Positions 40,546 through 49,836 of a stretch of 64,000 nt of DNA are shown here, piece after piece (position 1 is the first letter of the stretch; every line of letters starts with the position of its first letter). The notes beneath the pieces are model-generated. The model did not search any database, was not told the DNA's origin, and saw only the letters and a program-made list of their open reading frames with translations. The position numbers were made by a program, and so were the translations under genes. The DNA comes from Ornithodoros turicata (Eukaryota; Arthropoda; Arachnida; Ixodida; Argasidae), in assembly GCF_037126465.1 (NCBI RefSeq), contig NW_026999301.1:992001-1056000 (forward strand), read 5' to 3'.

Positions 40546-42599
40546 ATATTTGAAGCATATTCCCAAAAATGTATGCGAAAGCGCAGTGCTTGCATATAAT
40601 GAACTTACAGAGCATTCGAACATTTGATGACTGCATACCTGCCAAGTCTCTCGGTTTATCCGGGAGACTTCAAAATTTTGTGCGGTTGAACGATCGAGAA
40701 ACAAACCTCCCGAAAAAACGCAGTCTCACCTTGTATCTATTGATAAAATACGCGCAAACTTCCTATCGGCAACCGATTGTCATCGCCTTTGCCGCCGCTT
40801 TCTTTCGATTTCACCCGCATTGCCGAGGTAATGCTTAGTACTGCATCCATACCGCACAGCAGTGATGAGTGTAAGTGTCAGTTCAGCATTGTGAAAGGAG
40901 AAGAAAAAGAAGAAAAACAACAAGAACATAGTGTGATGTCTCTATGTTTGACGAGAATATTCGGCATGTTCTTGTGACAAAGTGTCAGAGGAGTTAACCG
41001 TGTCACAGCCGGACTTACTCAGAGGTGTGTTTGAAGAGGGCAAAGTCGGCTGCTACTGGGCTTTTGCAGCAATAACTGCTGCTGTTGTATGCGTACATAA
41101 AAGCCCGTCCACAACATCCTTCTTTTCCAAAAAATATCAAGAATATGTCTTTACAATCCTAATACGCCCCCCCCCCCCGCCCCCTTCTAAACCTTCCCGA
41201 ATTCTGTTTGCCCCCACGTTGGCAGGTTTGGTGCTGTTACTGTGCATGACGGTACGGGTAGCGGACACTGAAGAAGCTTCACCCGCTTAGTATGGTGTGG
41301 GAGTAATAAAGAGTCGCTGTGGTTCAATAAGGAAATTTGAGCAAAAGCTGCAACCTGATTAATCAACAAGTAATCAAACGCGTATTTGCTGACACTCGCC
41401 TTCAACTCCCGAACGGCATCTGTCAGAATTCGCTATAACCTCGCATTTCACATTGCGAGGACGAGATTGAGAGGTCTGAAACAGTCTCAATGGTTGGCTC
41501 GCGGTGTCGCTATTCGTCGGAACTCCATGACGTAAAGTGTCTAGGAGGAAGGAAAGAGTAACGCCTATTATGCCTTTTGAATAGCTCTGTCTGTCTGGTA
41601 AATTCACACGCTTTAAGTAAACGAATTACTAATATTGACATTGTGGGCTACGTTCCGTTGTGGAGTTGCGATAATTGAAGAATATTCAGCGTGCTGTTTA
41701 GTGTCCCTCTAATATTCAATGTTGTCCACTGAAATGCCCAATGGGTTGTACCCCATATGGCCGTTTGACGCCTGGCGATGTGATGTACTCTCCACGACGT
41801 AATCTGCGAGAGCTGAGGGGTTCCGCCCACTCTTATGGTTTTTGTGCTCCTCCAGTAGCTCCTTCCAAACACCGACCGCCTCTCGACCTTCGAGAAGGTA
41901 GCAAAACCACGCAATACCAGACATGTGCATCTCTTCCTCGATGCGTCATTATGACGCGCACAGGTTTACACGAGAGTCGCGGGGTGTGCATCAGTACAAT
42001 GTCCCTCTCTTCGCTCTCATTGCAAGATCATGCTTCAAGATCAGATCATTCTGTCATTGCAGTTGAAAAGGAAGGAAATGTACAAAGTGTGTGTAGTCTC
42101 CAGAGCGCGTTGACACCAACGACAAGTCACTTCTACCAACTATCAACCCATCGAACCGCCTTATACGGATAAACAGAATGGATCACCAACTCGCCCGGAT
42201 GTTAACCTTTATTTCACAACGTGACTGACTTTTTGCAGTAACCAGTCACTTTTCTACAGAATGAACTTGAAACTGTAATTATATAGTCGCGGCTTGTGGT
42301 TCAGGTGAATTTAAAGTAACCCTGCGTAGATGAAAGTTTTGCACTTGTCATTTACCGAGCGTCCTTTTATCGAGGTTTTAAATGCCCTGCTGTTTTTCCC
42401 AATCAGATATTCCACGAATTTTTTTCTCAGCGCACACGCAGTCAGGATGGCCATACATTAACTCCTACCGTGCTGCTAGAGCCCATGGGAAACCCTCTGT
42501 TTATAGCATGTTACAACCTCTGCTTGGGCAGTAGAAACGAAAAAGCAAAGCTTTTGACAGTTAATGCACTCGTCTTTTTTATTAAAAGTGTAAAGTGGC
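40546..42599. other. Intergenic; scattered low-complexity
   Basis: 40636-40690 contains a CTCGGTTTATCCGGGAGA hairpin-like segment of a common dispersed type. A C13 run lies at 41167-41180. The frame at 41741-42172 (143 codons, plus strand) is open but shows no domain or splice support. No gene supported. Confidence 0.35.
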
Positions 42600-43183
42600 T
42601 AACTTACTTTAACGTGAAAACTGAAGTCCTAACTAGATACGTTGCGAGAACCGTAATTGCAACTGTAACTCAGTTACTATTTGTGTATGGTAACTGCAAC
42701 TTCATCTTAGTTACCTTTTTTAATAACTTACCCATATGACTCCTAATGCACCTTATGCTGAGTTCCGTCATGATGGACACGAAAAGGTGTCGACGGCTTT
42801 CGCCAAGATGACAGCAAAGCGACCCTTCGTAAGAAGGTCCAGAAAACTCAAGCAGTAGCTCATTAAATGTAATGCGGTGCAATGCAACAGAAGCGGTGCT
42901 ACATTTTTTTTGTCTATTTTAACAATTCCGCCATACTTGTAATAATTACACTTTGCCACATGACGTGATAAGCTAAAAGTTCTGATGTCCCCCTGAAATG
43001 ACCTCGCTTTCGTAAGTTGTATCCATTCATCAAGTCTCTCCACACGCCACGCCTGGTCATCCGCCTGAAGACCGGTAGACGGACGGGATTGAGCTAAAAA
43101 TAAAAATAGTGACATCGATGGTAGCCGGCTCCTGCGTTTTATTTCCAGTTCTAGAAAAACAAGTTGCAATACATGGTTGTGCG
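42600..43183. repeat. Left flank of tRNA block 2
   Basis: Diverged copy of 38090-38727; see that entry. The first part (42640-42720) also matches 18990-19060. Confidence 0.65.
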
Positions 43184-43254
43184 GCGTCGGTGGTTCAGTG
43201 GTAGAATACTCGCCTGCCACGCGGGTGGCCCGGGTTCGATTCCCGGCCGACGCA
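43184..43254 (+). tRNA. trnG-GCC: tRNA-Gly (GCC), copy 2
   Basis: 71 nt, base-for-base the same as 38728-38798, with anticodon GCC, complete A and B boxes and a TTTTT terminator at 43255. The flanks on both sides are clearly diverged from those of copy 1, so the identity of the gene itself points to constraint or gene conversion. Confidence 0.96.
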
Positions 43255-43457
43255 TTTTTGGAGATTGCGCTTTGCATTGACCTTGTTTTTCGGTAATGCT
43301 TCGTTCGAGCTCCGACACTCGTACTCCGCACATCAGTCACTTTGCATAGTATGACGTCCTACATACCTTTACACTTTGTAGCGCCAAAATCTGCCCGGGG
43401 CTTGACAGAGCGGATGTCTATGCATGAATACGGAGCGCTCGTCATCGCATAGAACAC

Positions 43458-43713
43458 TGCACACTCTAAAAACAGAACTTCGCTGTATAGCACGCTCCCA
43501 GACAACCGTCATATCGAATGATATCGTTATCTGCCTTCATTTGTTGAGAACGAGAGGCGTAATCCTTTTTTGTGACAATTATGAACAGCATAAGTGCCAC
43601 AAAAAAGGCGTACGGCTCCCGTTTTCAACAAATCAGGGCAAATAACGGTATCATTCGATATGATGGTTGGCTAGGACCGTGCTATGCGGTGAAGTTCATT
43701 TTTAAGAGTGCAG
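43458..43713. mobile_element. Palindromic MITE, 256 bp
   Basis: The left end CTGCACACTCTAAAAACAG and right end (inverted) CTGCACTCTTAAAAATGAAC start arms of about 118 bp. They pair through ACTTC-CCGCATAGCACG, CATATCGAATGATA, TGCCCTGATTTGTTGA and GGCGTACGCC. The centre is AACAGCATAAG-like. One arm occurs alone at 2872-3000 and part of another at 43800-43865. Non-autonomous. Confidence 0.8.
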
Positions 43714-44107
43714 GCCAACCAACCTTCAGAATCGTATAGTTTTATCTGCCAATTGGAAGGAAAGTTAATACGTAGAAAGGTGCGTAGCCCCTTTCTCAGC
43801 TTATCGGGAGACAGAGCGATATCATTCGTAATGATGATTGGCATACTGCGAGCTATGCGGTCACGGGCACCCGATGTTAGTGCCTAGCATGGTGTCTCTG
43901 GCGTGGCCAAATACGGCAAGCAAGGACGTTCACCACCACCTAGCATGGTGCCTAGTAATGCGCGCTTTCTACTGATGACGAACTGTCACTATGAGCAGTC
44001 ACTCCTAACCGGTTTTGAACCGGTTACAGCTGCAGCTGTTGTAAGAGACGATAACGTATATTAGTTAGCAGATACGTATGTACATAATATAATACGTATT
44101 TACAAGT
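43714..44107. other. Partial MITE arm and SINE-leading sequence
   Basis: 43800-43865 (GATATCATTCGTAATGATG...GAGCTATGCGGTCACGG) is a degenerate relative of the palindromic MITE. 44030-44107 leads into the SINE and resembles 38985-39103. Confidence 0.45.
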
Positions 44108-44330
44108 GGGTGACGTGGGTTCGAATAAGGGCTGCCTGTTGCGCTGTCTGGGTGTTTCCCCTGAGCTTTCCTCAAACGCTTTGAGACAAATGTCGGCACA
44201 GTTCCTTGTGAAGACGGCCCAGGACGTATGACCCCCACTGCGATAGTCGTGACGTTGCACGTACGAGCGTGACCGGCTACAGCAAGCAGTTTCATCATCA
44301 ACACCACCTCTATTTGCATGGTGTACGCTT
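44108..44330 (+). mobile_element. tRNA-derived SINE, Ruka-like, copy C
   Basis: The B-box segment GTGGGTTCGAATAAGG is intact, followed by GCGCTGTCTGGGTGTTTCCC, CTCAAACGCTTTGAGACAAA and TGTCGGCACAGTTCCTTG. It is the best preserved of the three copies. It is followed, as in copies A and B, by mariner sequence. Confidence 0.7.
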
Positions 44331-44370
44331 GTATGTATCACCATCAGTCTATCTCAACCTGATCTCAATT

Positions 44371-44775
44371 GCAATGGTTCTTCAATGTTCACAGAGAGGT
44401 TTGCTCCAGAGAAGTGACAGAGTAAAAAAAAATAAAAAATCGGAGAACAAAGTGCAATGCTTCTTGGGCCAGTGGCACGTGCAGCAGGGGCAGGTATCAT
44501 TGCAGCATGCAGTATGTCTGTATGGCTGCGTGTGTTCGAAATGTCGGCGGTTCTCGTCCTAAGTTCCTTCATTCATCTTCCTTATACCCTTTCGCGAGAT
44601 TTTCTACCATTCTACGATGCATAATCAAGTTGCTTCTGAAGGAGAATATCAAAGCAGCTCAGATTTTGCAAAGATTGCAGGCACAGTATGGGGAACAAAC
44701 GACATCAAGGGGAGAGGTGTATAAATGGCGCAGACAGTTTGACGATGGGCGGGATATGGCGTGAAGAATGAACCA
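44371..44775 (+). pseudogene. Mariner 5' part, copy C
   Basis: Readable sense: IIKLLLKENIKAAQILQRLQ, QYGEQTTSRGEVYKWRRQF and DDGRDMA, then a stop at 44762. Compared with copy B there is an extra block of about 80 bp near 44528-44607. The copy breaks off after AAGAATGAACCACGTAGGG. Non-functional. Confidence 0.75.
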
Positions 44776-45443
44776 CGTAGGGAGCCTCCATGGGTTGCAG
44801 CGGCTTCTCCGCTTTTCAGGGAGGAGACACCTTTTAACCGTGCCAACGCCGCCTTTCCTCCTTGCCCTCGCGCGGAGCACACATTTTGACTCCCAACTTG
44901 CTACGCGCTGCCCATTGCCTGCTGTGCATTTTGCGTGTTCGAGCGGCCATCTGGCACACGTACACAAAAATGGTTGCATTTCTTCTGTATCTTAGCGTCA
45001 TTGTATGTTTTGGGAACAAATATCGCAACTCATCCCTCTGGAATTTTAAATCCAGCGTGCAACAAACATGTCAGAACTGCCTTTATTACTGCTGAAATCG
45101 GTGGTGCCCGAGTCATTTCCACGGGTAATACCAGTGTTCCGTCCCATTTTTTCTGCGTGTACCACGTTCGGGTCAGTTCTTCTGAATTGGATTTTACGCA
45201 TGAAAGTATTCCTACTTTCTTTTCTCTATTCCTTTGAGAACCAGTGCTATGGCTCAGTTCATCTCCGTATTGTTGATATGAGCTCGTTGATCTGTCTGCT
45301 CGAGAGCTAGGTCGCGAACCGGCGTTCGCTCTTGTTTGAGCAGTTCCTATTTCATTGAGCAAATACATACGGTTGGTGGACGAAGACCAGCGTGCGTGGA
45401 GATCTGCAATGCGCGCTGCTCGCATGATACGTCGTGCAGCAAA
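44776..45443. other. Intergenic, nothing recognised
   Basis: Several overlapping frames of 75-100 codons on both strands without a domain. The region may include the promoter of the THAP exon that follows. Confidence 0.35.
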
Positions 45444-45597
45444 ATGCCAGGTTGCCGTGTGCCCAAGTGTGCCAATCACTCTCGGAAAGGTGCGCGTTTG
45501 TATCGCTTCCCAACATCAAAAAAGCGGAAAGAGGTTTTGGCTCGCGGAAGTACAGAGAGCAGAATGGGAACCAACAAGGAGCTCGTACGTGTGCGAG
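45444..45597 (+). pseudogene. THAP-domain first exon with a frameshift
   Basis: ATG at 45444 gives MPGCRVPKCANHSRKGARLY and RFPTSKKRKE, the C-x(4)-C and FxxFP-like part of a THAP zinc finger. The rest of the domain is in the next frame: FWLAEVQRAEWEPTRSSYVC, ending at a good donor (GAG|GTAATC, 45598). The change of one base near 45525-45532 splits the domain. The final H-F of the finger would be in the next exon, which I could not place. It may be a decayed THAP transposon gene, unrelated in detail to the transposase at 9152. A sequencing error is the alternative to pseudogenisation. Confidence 0.6.
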
Positions 45598-46589
45598 GTA
45601 ATCAAGTACCTTTGCAGCGTGCAGTGTGTACCGTGTATATTCTGGTTGCTCAGTGGTTATTTACGTCAAATTAAATTAAATTACGTTAAATCTCCGGAAA
45701 GCCACAACAAGCTCATTGAGCTTCGTGAACACGTACCTGGTGCAATGAATCTTCGGTATATTTCGGGCAGCGTGCAGCGTACAATGTGAAGAAGCATTCA
45801 GGGCGATATCTGCTTTGAAACGCATTTATGCGGTGCACTCACCTTTCAAGACTGTGTCGACTTTTATTCATAATAACGTGGACAATAATGTCCCGGCTTT
45901 TGACCAATACAAATAAGAACTATATCATGTAATCATGGACAAATTTGTAAAACTGCGATTGAGGGTGCACTTACGACAGGACCATGTCGGTCAAACAACG
46001 TCGTTTTCAAGCAAAACGGCACCAGTGCGACCTAAGTTTCCATTTTTTTCTATTTCTATTCTATTCTATTGAATGAGATGTTGTAATAAAATCTGCTTGC
46101 AATTAACATATTTCTGTTGTCTATACGCGTTCCCATGTTTACTATTGTTAATCGTTGGTCGAGACACGACTGCGTGTGCAGGTGCAGTGATGTGTTAAAC
46201 CAACGTTACAAAGCATTAACAACATATTTTACAACCCATGGCCAGCTCTACTAGCATATATAAGAGTTCTGCCACGCTAGTATCCTTCATTCCGCTTTTA
46301 CCCTCTTCCTGTCGCGAAAAACCAAGACAAACACAACCACGCCGCTGACGCCCAATGCGATGTGGGAGTCAAGATGGCGGCGCTCGTAGCAGACGACGGA
46401 GTTGTCGCCTCCCTGAACAGGGGACGCACATGGAGGCTCCCTAGAACCACGGAGGTAAGAGCGACTCTCAGCGGACACACTTTTCATTCGCCCCGCGATA
46501 CTCATCGATGAGTCAGGTCGCAATTTTGGCTCGATGTTCTTATCCAACCACAGCGCCTCCGTGTTACCCCGAACCATACCGAGCGGGCG
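45598..46589. other. Intergenic, nothing firm
   Basis: AT-rich with ATTAAATTAAATTA runs at 45670 and CTATTCTATTCTATT at 46055. No gene supported. Confidence 0.35.
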
Positions 46590-47108
46590 AAGCTATGCCA
46601 GTAGCTTCGGTGGCTATCGGTCCAGCCCCACATGTCCAGAAGACAGTTCCCATGGAATTCGCAGAAGGCGGCTGCATCTTGCTTTTCTTTGGCGGCGGGG
46701 AAGCCCTACGACTCCATTCCATATGCTGCTTCTTTTTGTCTCTGGGATGATATGGTACAGCCAAGTTCCATCACATGAGATGATTGGTTGCAAAAATTTG
46801 TCCCCTTGAACTGAAACATGTTGAGAAGTTGCTCAGAGGCCGACGCGCGCGACCTTCTGGTCACAAGTGAGATGTTGGGGAGCCCATGTTACACGGACTT
46901 CGTGGAACACTAAGTGCTCGTGAATGAATATCTCACCACTGCCGACACTAATATTCTGCGGGCTGCTTATCCCGGACTGTTACTCTCCGGTTTCCAAGAA
47001 TGGCTTGCTGAACGAATGCGATATTAACTGCCGTGAGTGCAGTCTGACTGACGTGTCCATGAGGTTTATTGGTCACCATATCCCGTCCTTCGCCAAACTG
47101 CATGGACT
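46590..47108 (-). pseudogene. Mariner fragment on the minus strand, copy D
   Basis: The minus strand parallels 39600-40050: CAGTTTGGCGAAGGACGGGA, the segment encoding GHVSQTALTAVNIAFVQQ, VTVRDKQPAEY-like sense, then PKDKKKQHMEWSRRASPPPK and PPSANSMGTVFWTCGA, the mariner block that follows the first catalytic D (consensus ...SSxGKVMxTVFWD). Frameshifts and stops occur throughout. It is inserted in, or joined to, the copia gag remnant at about 47110. Confidence 0.7.
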
Positions 47109-47114
47109 AACGCA

Positions 47115-48330
47115 GTATTAGCCGGATTTGAGAATGCCGCCGCGAGAAGAATCCTGCAATCAACTGCTGAAACTAACACTGCATAACCGTTGTCGGTTAG
47201 TTTCGACACAGAGATTAGGTTGTCGTGCATACCCGGGACGTAGAGAAATTCTTCTGTCATTAACTTCTTGTGTGGTCTATCGGTTTTGTGGAATATTGTT
47301 CCAATTCTCCCACCTGCGTGTATGATAATCCGTCACTCTTCGTCCACGTAATTGCCAATAATGTTGCTAGACCCGGTCATGCGGCTGCTCGCACCGGAAT
47401 CAATAGACCAGTTTTTTTCGAAATTATTCTCGGTCTGTATATGTCGCCACAAAAGCAAATTCGTGAGATGACCGGCTGCCGCAACAGTCTTCACCTTGTG
47501 CTGTCACGTGCCTGGCGAGTCGAGCCTGATGTTCATAGTTTCTTTTTCTGTGGTAAGACCGGCCTTTACGTCTTGGGGATGGCGAGTCTCACATTGTCCA
47601 TGATTGTTGCCCGCCCAAAAATCGTTCGGGAAATGTCCAGGCCTCCGGCAGTGATAGCATTTGAGGGCTCCTGTTTCCTCTGGTTTTCTCAGTCGGGTCT
47701 CTGGTTTGTATGCCGCTTCTTGCGGGGCTTCCTCGGAACCAATGCGTTGTTCTTCCCGCATGAGAGCGTATCTCACCTCGTCCGGTGTCATGTTCGCCAT
47801 GGCACAAATGTCGAAGCTCTGTGCGACTCCTTGGTATGCCTTCAGTGGACCCTGAATTCCCTTTCTTTTTTTCTTAATAAATATATCCCTCCCCCCCACC
47901 TGAATTCCAAAGGCTGCTAGCTCCGCATCTTCAAAACTTTCTCAAAGGGATCGAATCCGCTCTTCAAGATATTCCACTCGCTGCATGTATTTGGTTGCCG
48001 TCTCCTTTTTCTTCCATTTGACGGAGTTTACTTCCCGTTTTAGGGCTATTTTCTTCTTAAGGGGCTTGCCTCTATTATCTTGCTCCAACTTTTGCCAGAC
48101 TCCTTTTGCCGTTGTTTGATTGATGACATACCTAGTCTGAGAACTGGATAAAGAGTCTGAACTAATACGTTGAGTGTTTCCCTATCATGTTTGTCCCAGA
48201 TATCCCGTGCATCTGCCGCGTCTGGAGGAGAATCTTCGATCACTGATCATACCTTCCGTCAAATTCCGTCATCTTGTGTCTCCAGCTAGGATAATTGCAT
48301 GCATCCAGCAGCTCCAAAGCAGGGATGGGT
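47115..48330 (-). pseudogene. Ty1/copia gag and gag-pre-integrase remnant
   Basis: Minus-strand sense, in order: LELLDACNYPSWRHKMTEF (about 48300-48250), WDKHDRETLNVLVQTLYP (48200), MANMTPDEVRYALMREEQR (47800) with the zinc knuckle CYHCRRPGHFPND (47660-47620; last cysteine replaced), and VPGMHDNLISVSKLTDNGYA (47245-47185), the classic gag-pre-integrase motif of copia polyproteins. Stops and frame changes separate the parts; protease, integrase and RT are missing. Mariner copy D cuts it at its 3' side. Confidence 0.8.
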
Positions 48331-48359
48331 ATAAATAAGTTTTTTTTAGTATTTACATA

Positions 48360-48545
48360 TGTCATGTTGTCAGCTCCGGCGAACGGCAACAACAATGAGG
48401 CAGTGACATCGACTATGGCTCTTGGCGAGGAAGAGAACGGAAGAACAGACCTGCAGTTCGAGCCTGAACTTGGAACTGGGAGAATAAACCCTGAACACTC
48501 TCACGTTGTTGTCTGACTGTAGGTCCGGGAGAGGTTTAACTGGCG
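48360..48545 (+). mobile_element. Probable 5' LTR end and primer-binding region of a gypsy-like element
   Basis: Upstream of the gag frame lies a segment starting TGTTGTCAGCTCCGG (48365), with an AATAAA near 48485 and an end near 48540. It is followed by AACTGGCGCAGTCGACGGGA, which looks like an LTR/primer-binding-site junction of gypsy-type elements. The 3' LTR is absent from the window, so the LTR limits are inferred, not proven. Confidence 0.4.
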
Positions 48546-48775
48546 CAGTCGACGGGATACCCGACGGGATCACCTAACCTCACGCTCCTAAAAGGACAGG
48601 TTGACGGAGTTTCCCGGCCAACCTACGTCACGACTCGGATCACTCCGAAGCGGGGGCAGCACAGCGGACCGGACTTCTGGCCTGCGGATCTTTGGGCTGT
48701 GTGGTATCGGCTGCAGCAGCAGAATTCTTGCAGTGGCGTACAGGTGGCGAGTCCAGGGACGGGTGAGAACCTCAA

Positions 48776-49835
48776 TTGACTTTCTCCCGAAGGACCAGGT
48801 CAATGGCGAGGACGAGGGGAATGGAAAGAGCAGAAGAACAGGGTAGAGATCTCGTGCTGGAAGGGGCGCATCACACGCTTTTGTCTCCTGGGCATATGGA
48901 AGGGCTGACCGACTCTGAGCAGGAGAGCATGCGCGGAGACCCTTTGAAGCAGAGTAGTAATGAGATGGTAAATGCGACCGCTGATCTGGGGGCGGATCGA
49001 AGGGACTTGAAGGCGCTTAGATTGCAGACTGAGCTTCAAAGGTTGAGGTTGGCGACGGTGCAGACAGAGGTGCAGGCTCGTGGGGAAAGCGCGGCTGGAG
49101 GTACGCGAAGGCGCTTGGGCGAGTACGCAGCAAAACTACGGGCTACCTTGTCCCCGGTGCTCGATCTGAATGCCTTGGTGCCAGTGTGGTTTCGTAACGC
49201 TGACGCGTTATGTAATTCCCTGGATATTCCTGAGTCTGTGCAGGGTGCTGTGATTCTCCCTTTCTTTAATGAGCAGATGCGAGCTTTCGTGGCTTCCCAG
49301 ACCACCACGGAAATCCAGTTGAAGACGTTAATTCTTAAAGAGTTAAGGCTAACGGCTAACAAGTACAAGCCTTTATTTAACAGCGCTACGAAAACAGCGG
49401 ACGAGTCTTGGAATCAGTTTGCCACTAGCGTAAAGACGTTGTTCAGGTATTACTTGGACAGTCGAGGCGTTCAGACGCTGGATGACCTCAGGAAACTGAT
49501 GATATCAGCCAGACTGCAGGAGGAAATGTCTGAGGAGATGCAAAGGTTTGTCTTACAGGGGAAAGTAAACCAGTGGCTTCGTCCTAGGGAGCTGGTTTCA
49601 GAAATTTTAAAATTTCTGAAAATTAAATTAAAAATTAAAATTAAAAATAAAAAAATTAAAATTCCTTCGGAAAATTTAAAGGAGTCGTGGCAGGATTTAG
49701 TTGACGCGAGAAGACGCGGTGGGGTCGCGCGAGATTATCCGAACAGCCATGCTATAACGAACAGGGATAACGCACGACCTCGTCGCAGGGGACAGTGACG
49801 ACGGGAACCCGAGATGCTGTTTCCGGTGCGGCAAA
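48776..49835 (+). pseudogene. Ty3/gypsy-like gag, 340-codon frame, truncated at the zinc knuckle by a satellite
   Basis: The frame is open from 48776; MARTRGMERAEEQGRDLV at 48803 may be the true start. Capsid-like motifs are VPVWFRNADALCNSLDIP, GAVILPFFNEQMRAFVASQ, LKELRLTANKYKPLF, SWNQFATSVKTLFRYYLDSR and LQEEMSEEMQRFVLQGK, the usual gag order of tick gypsy elements. An unusual lysine/isoleucine-rich insertion (49600-49680) lies after RPRELVSEI. The frame stops at 49798, but in another frame sense continues as GDSDDGNPRCCFRCGKF, the first half of a CCHC zinc knuckle, and ends abruptly at 49836 where the satellite begins. Protease and pol are missing. Confidence 0.75.
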
Positions 49836-49836
49836 T

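Noticed and set aside
41741..42172. 143-codon plus-strand frame
   Set aside because: No domain, no splice signals and overlapping minus-strand frames of similar length.
42768..43340. 190-codon minus-strand frame across the second tRNA-Gly gene
   Set aside because: Its most striking part (GNRTRATRVAGEYSTTEPP) is just the antisense translation of the tRNA-Gly gene, a well-known false protein in annotations.
47270..47920. 216-codon plus-strand frame
   Set aside because: It is antisense to the copia gag remnant, whose zinc knuckle and pre-integrase motifs are clear on the minus strand.
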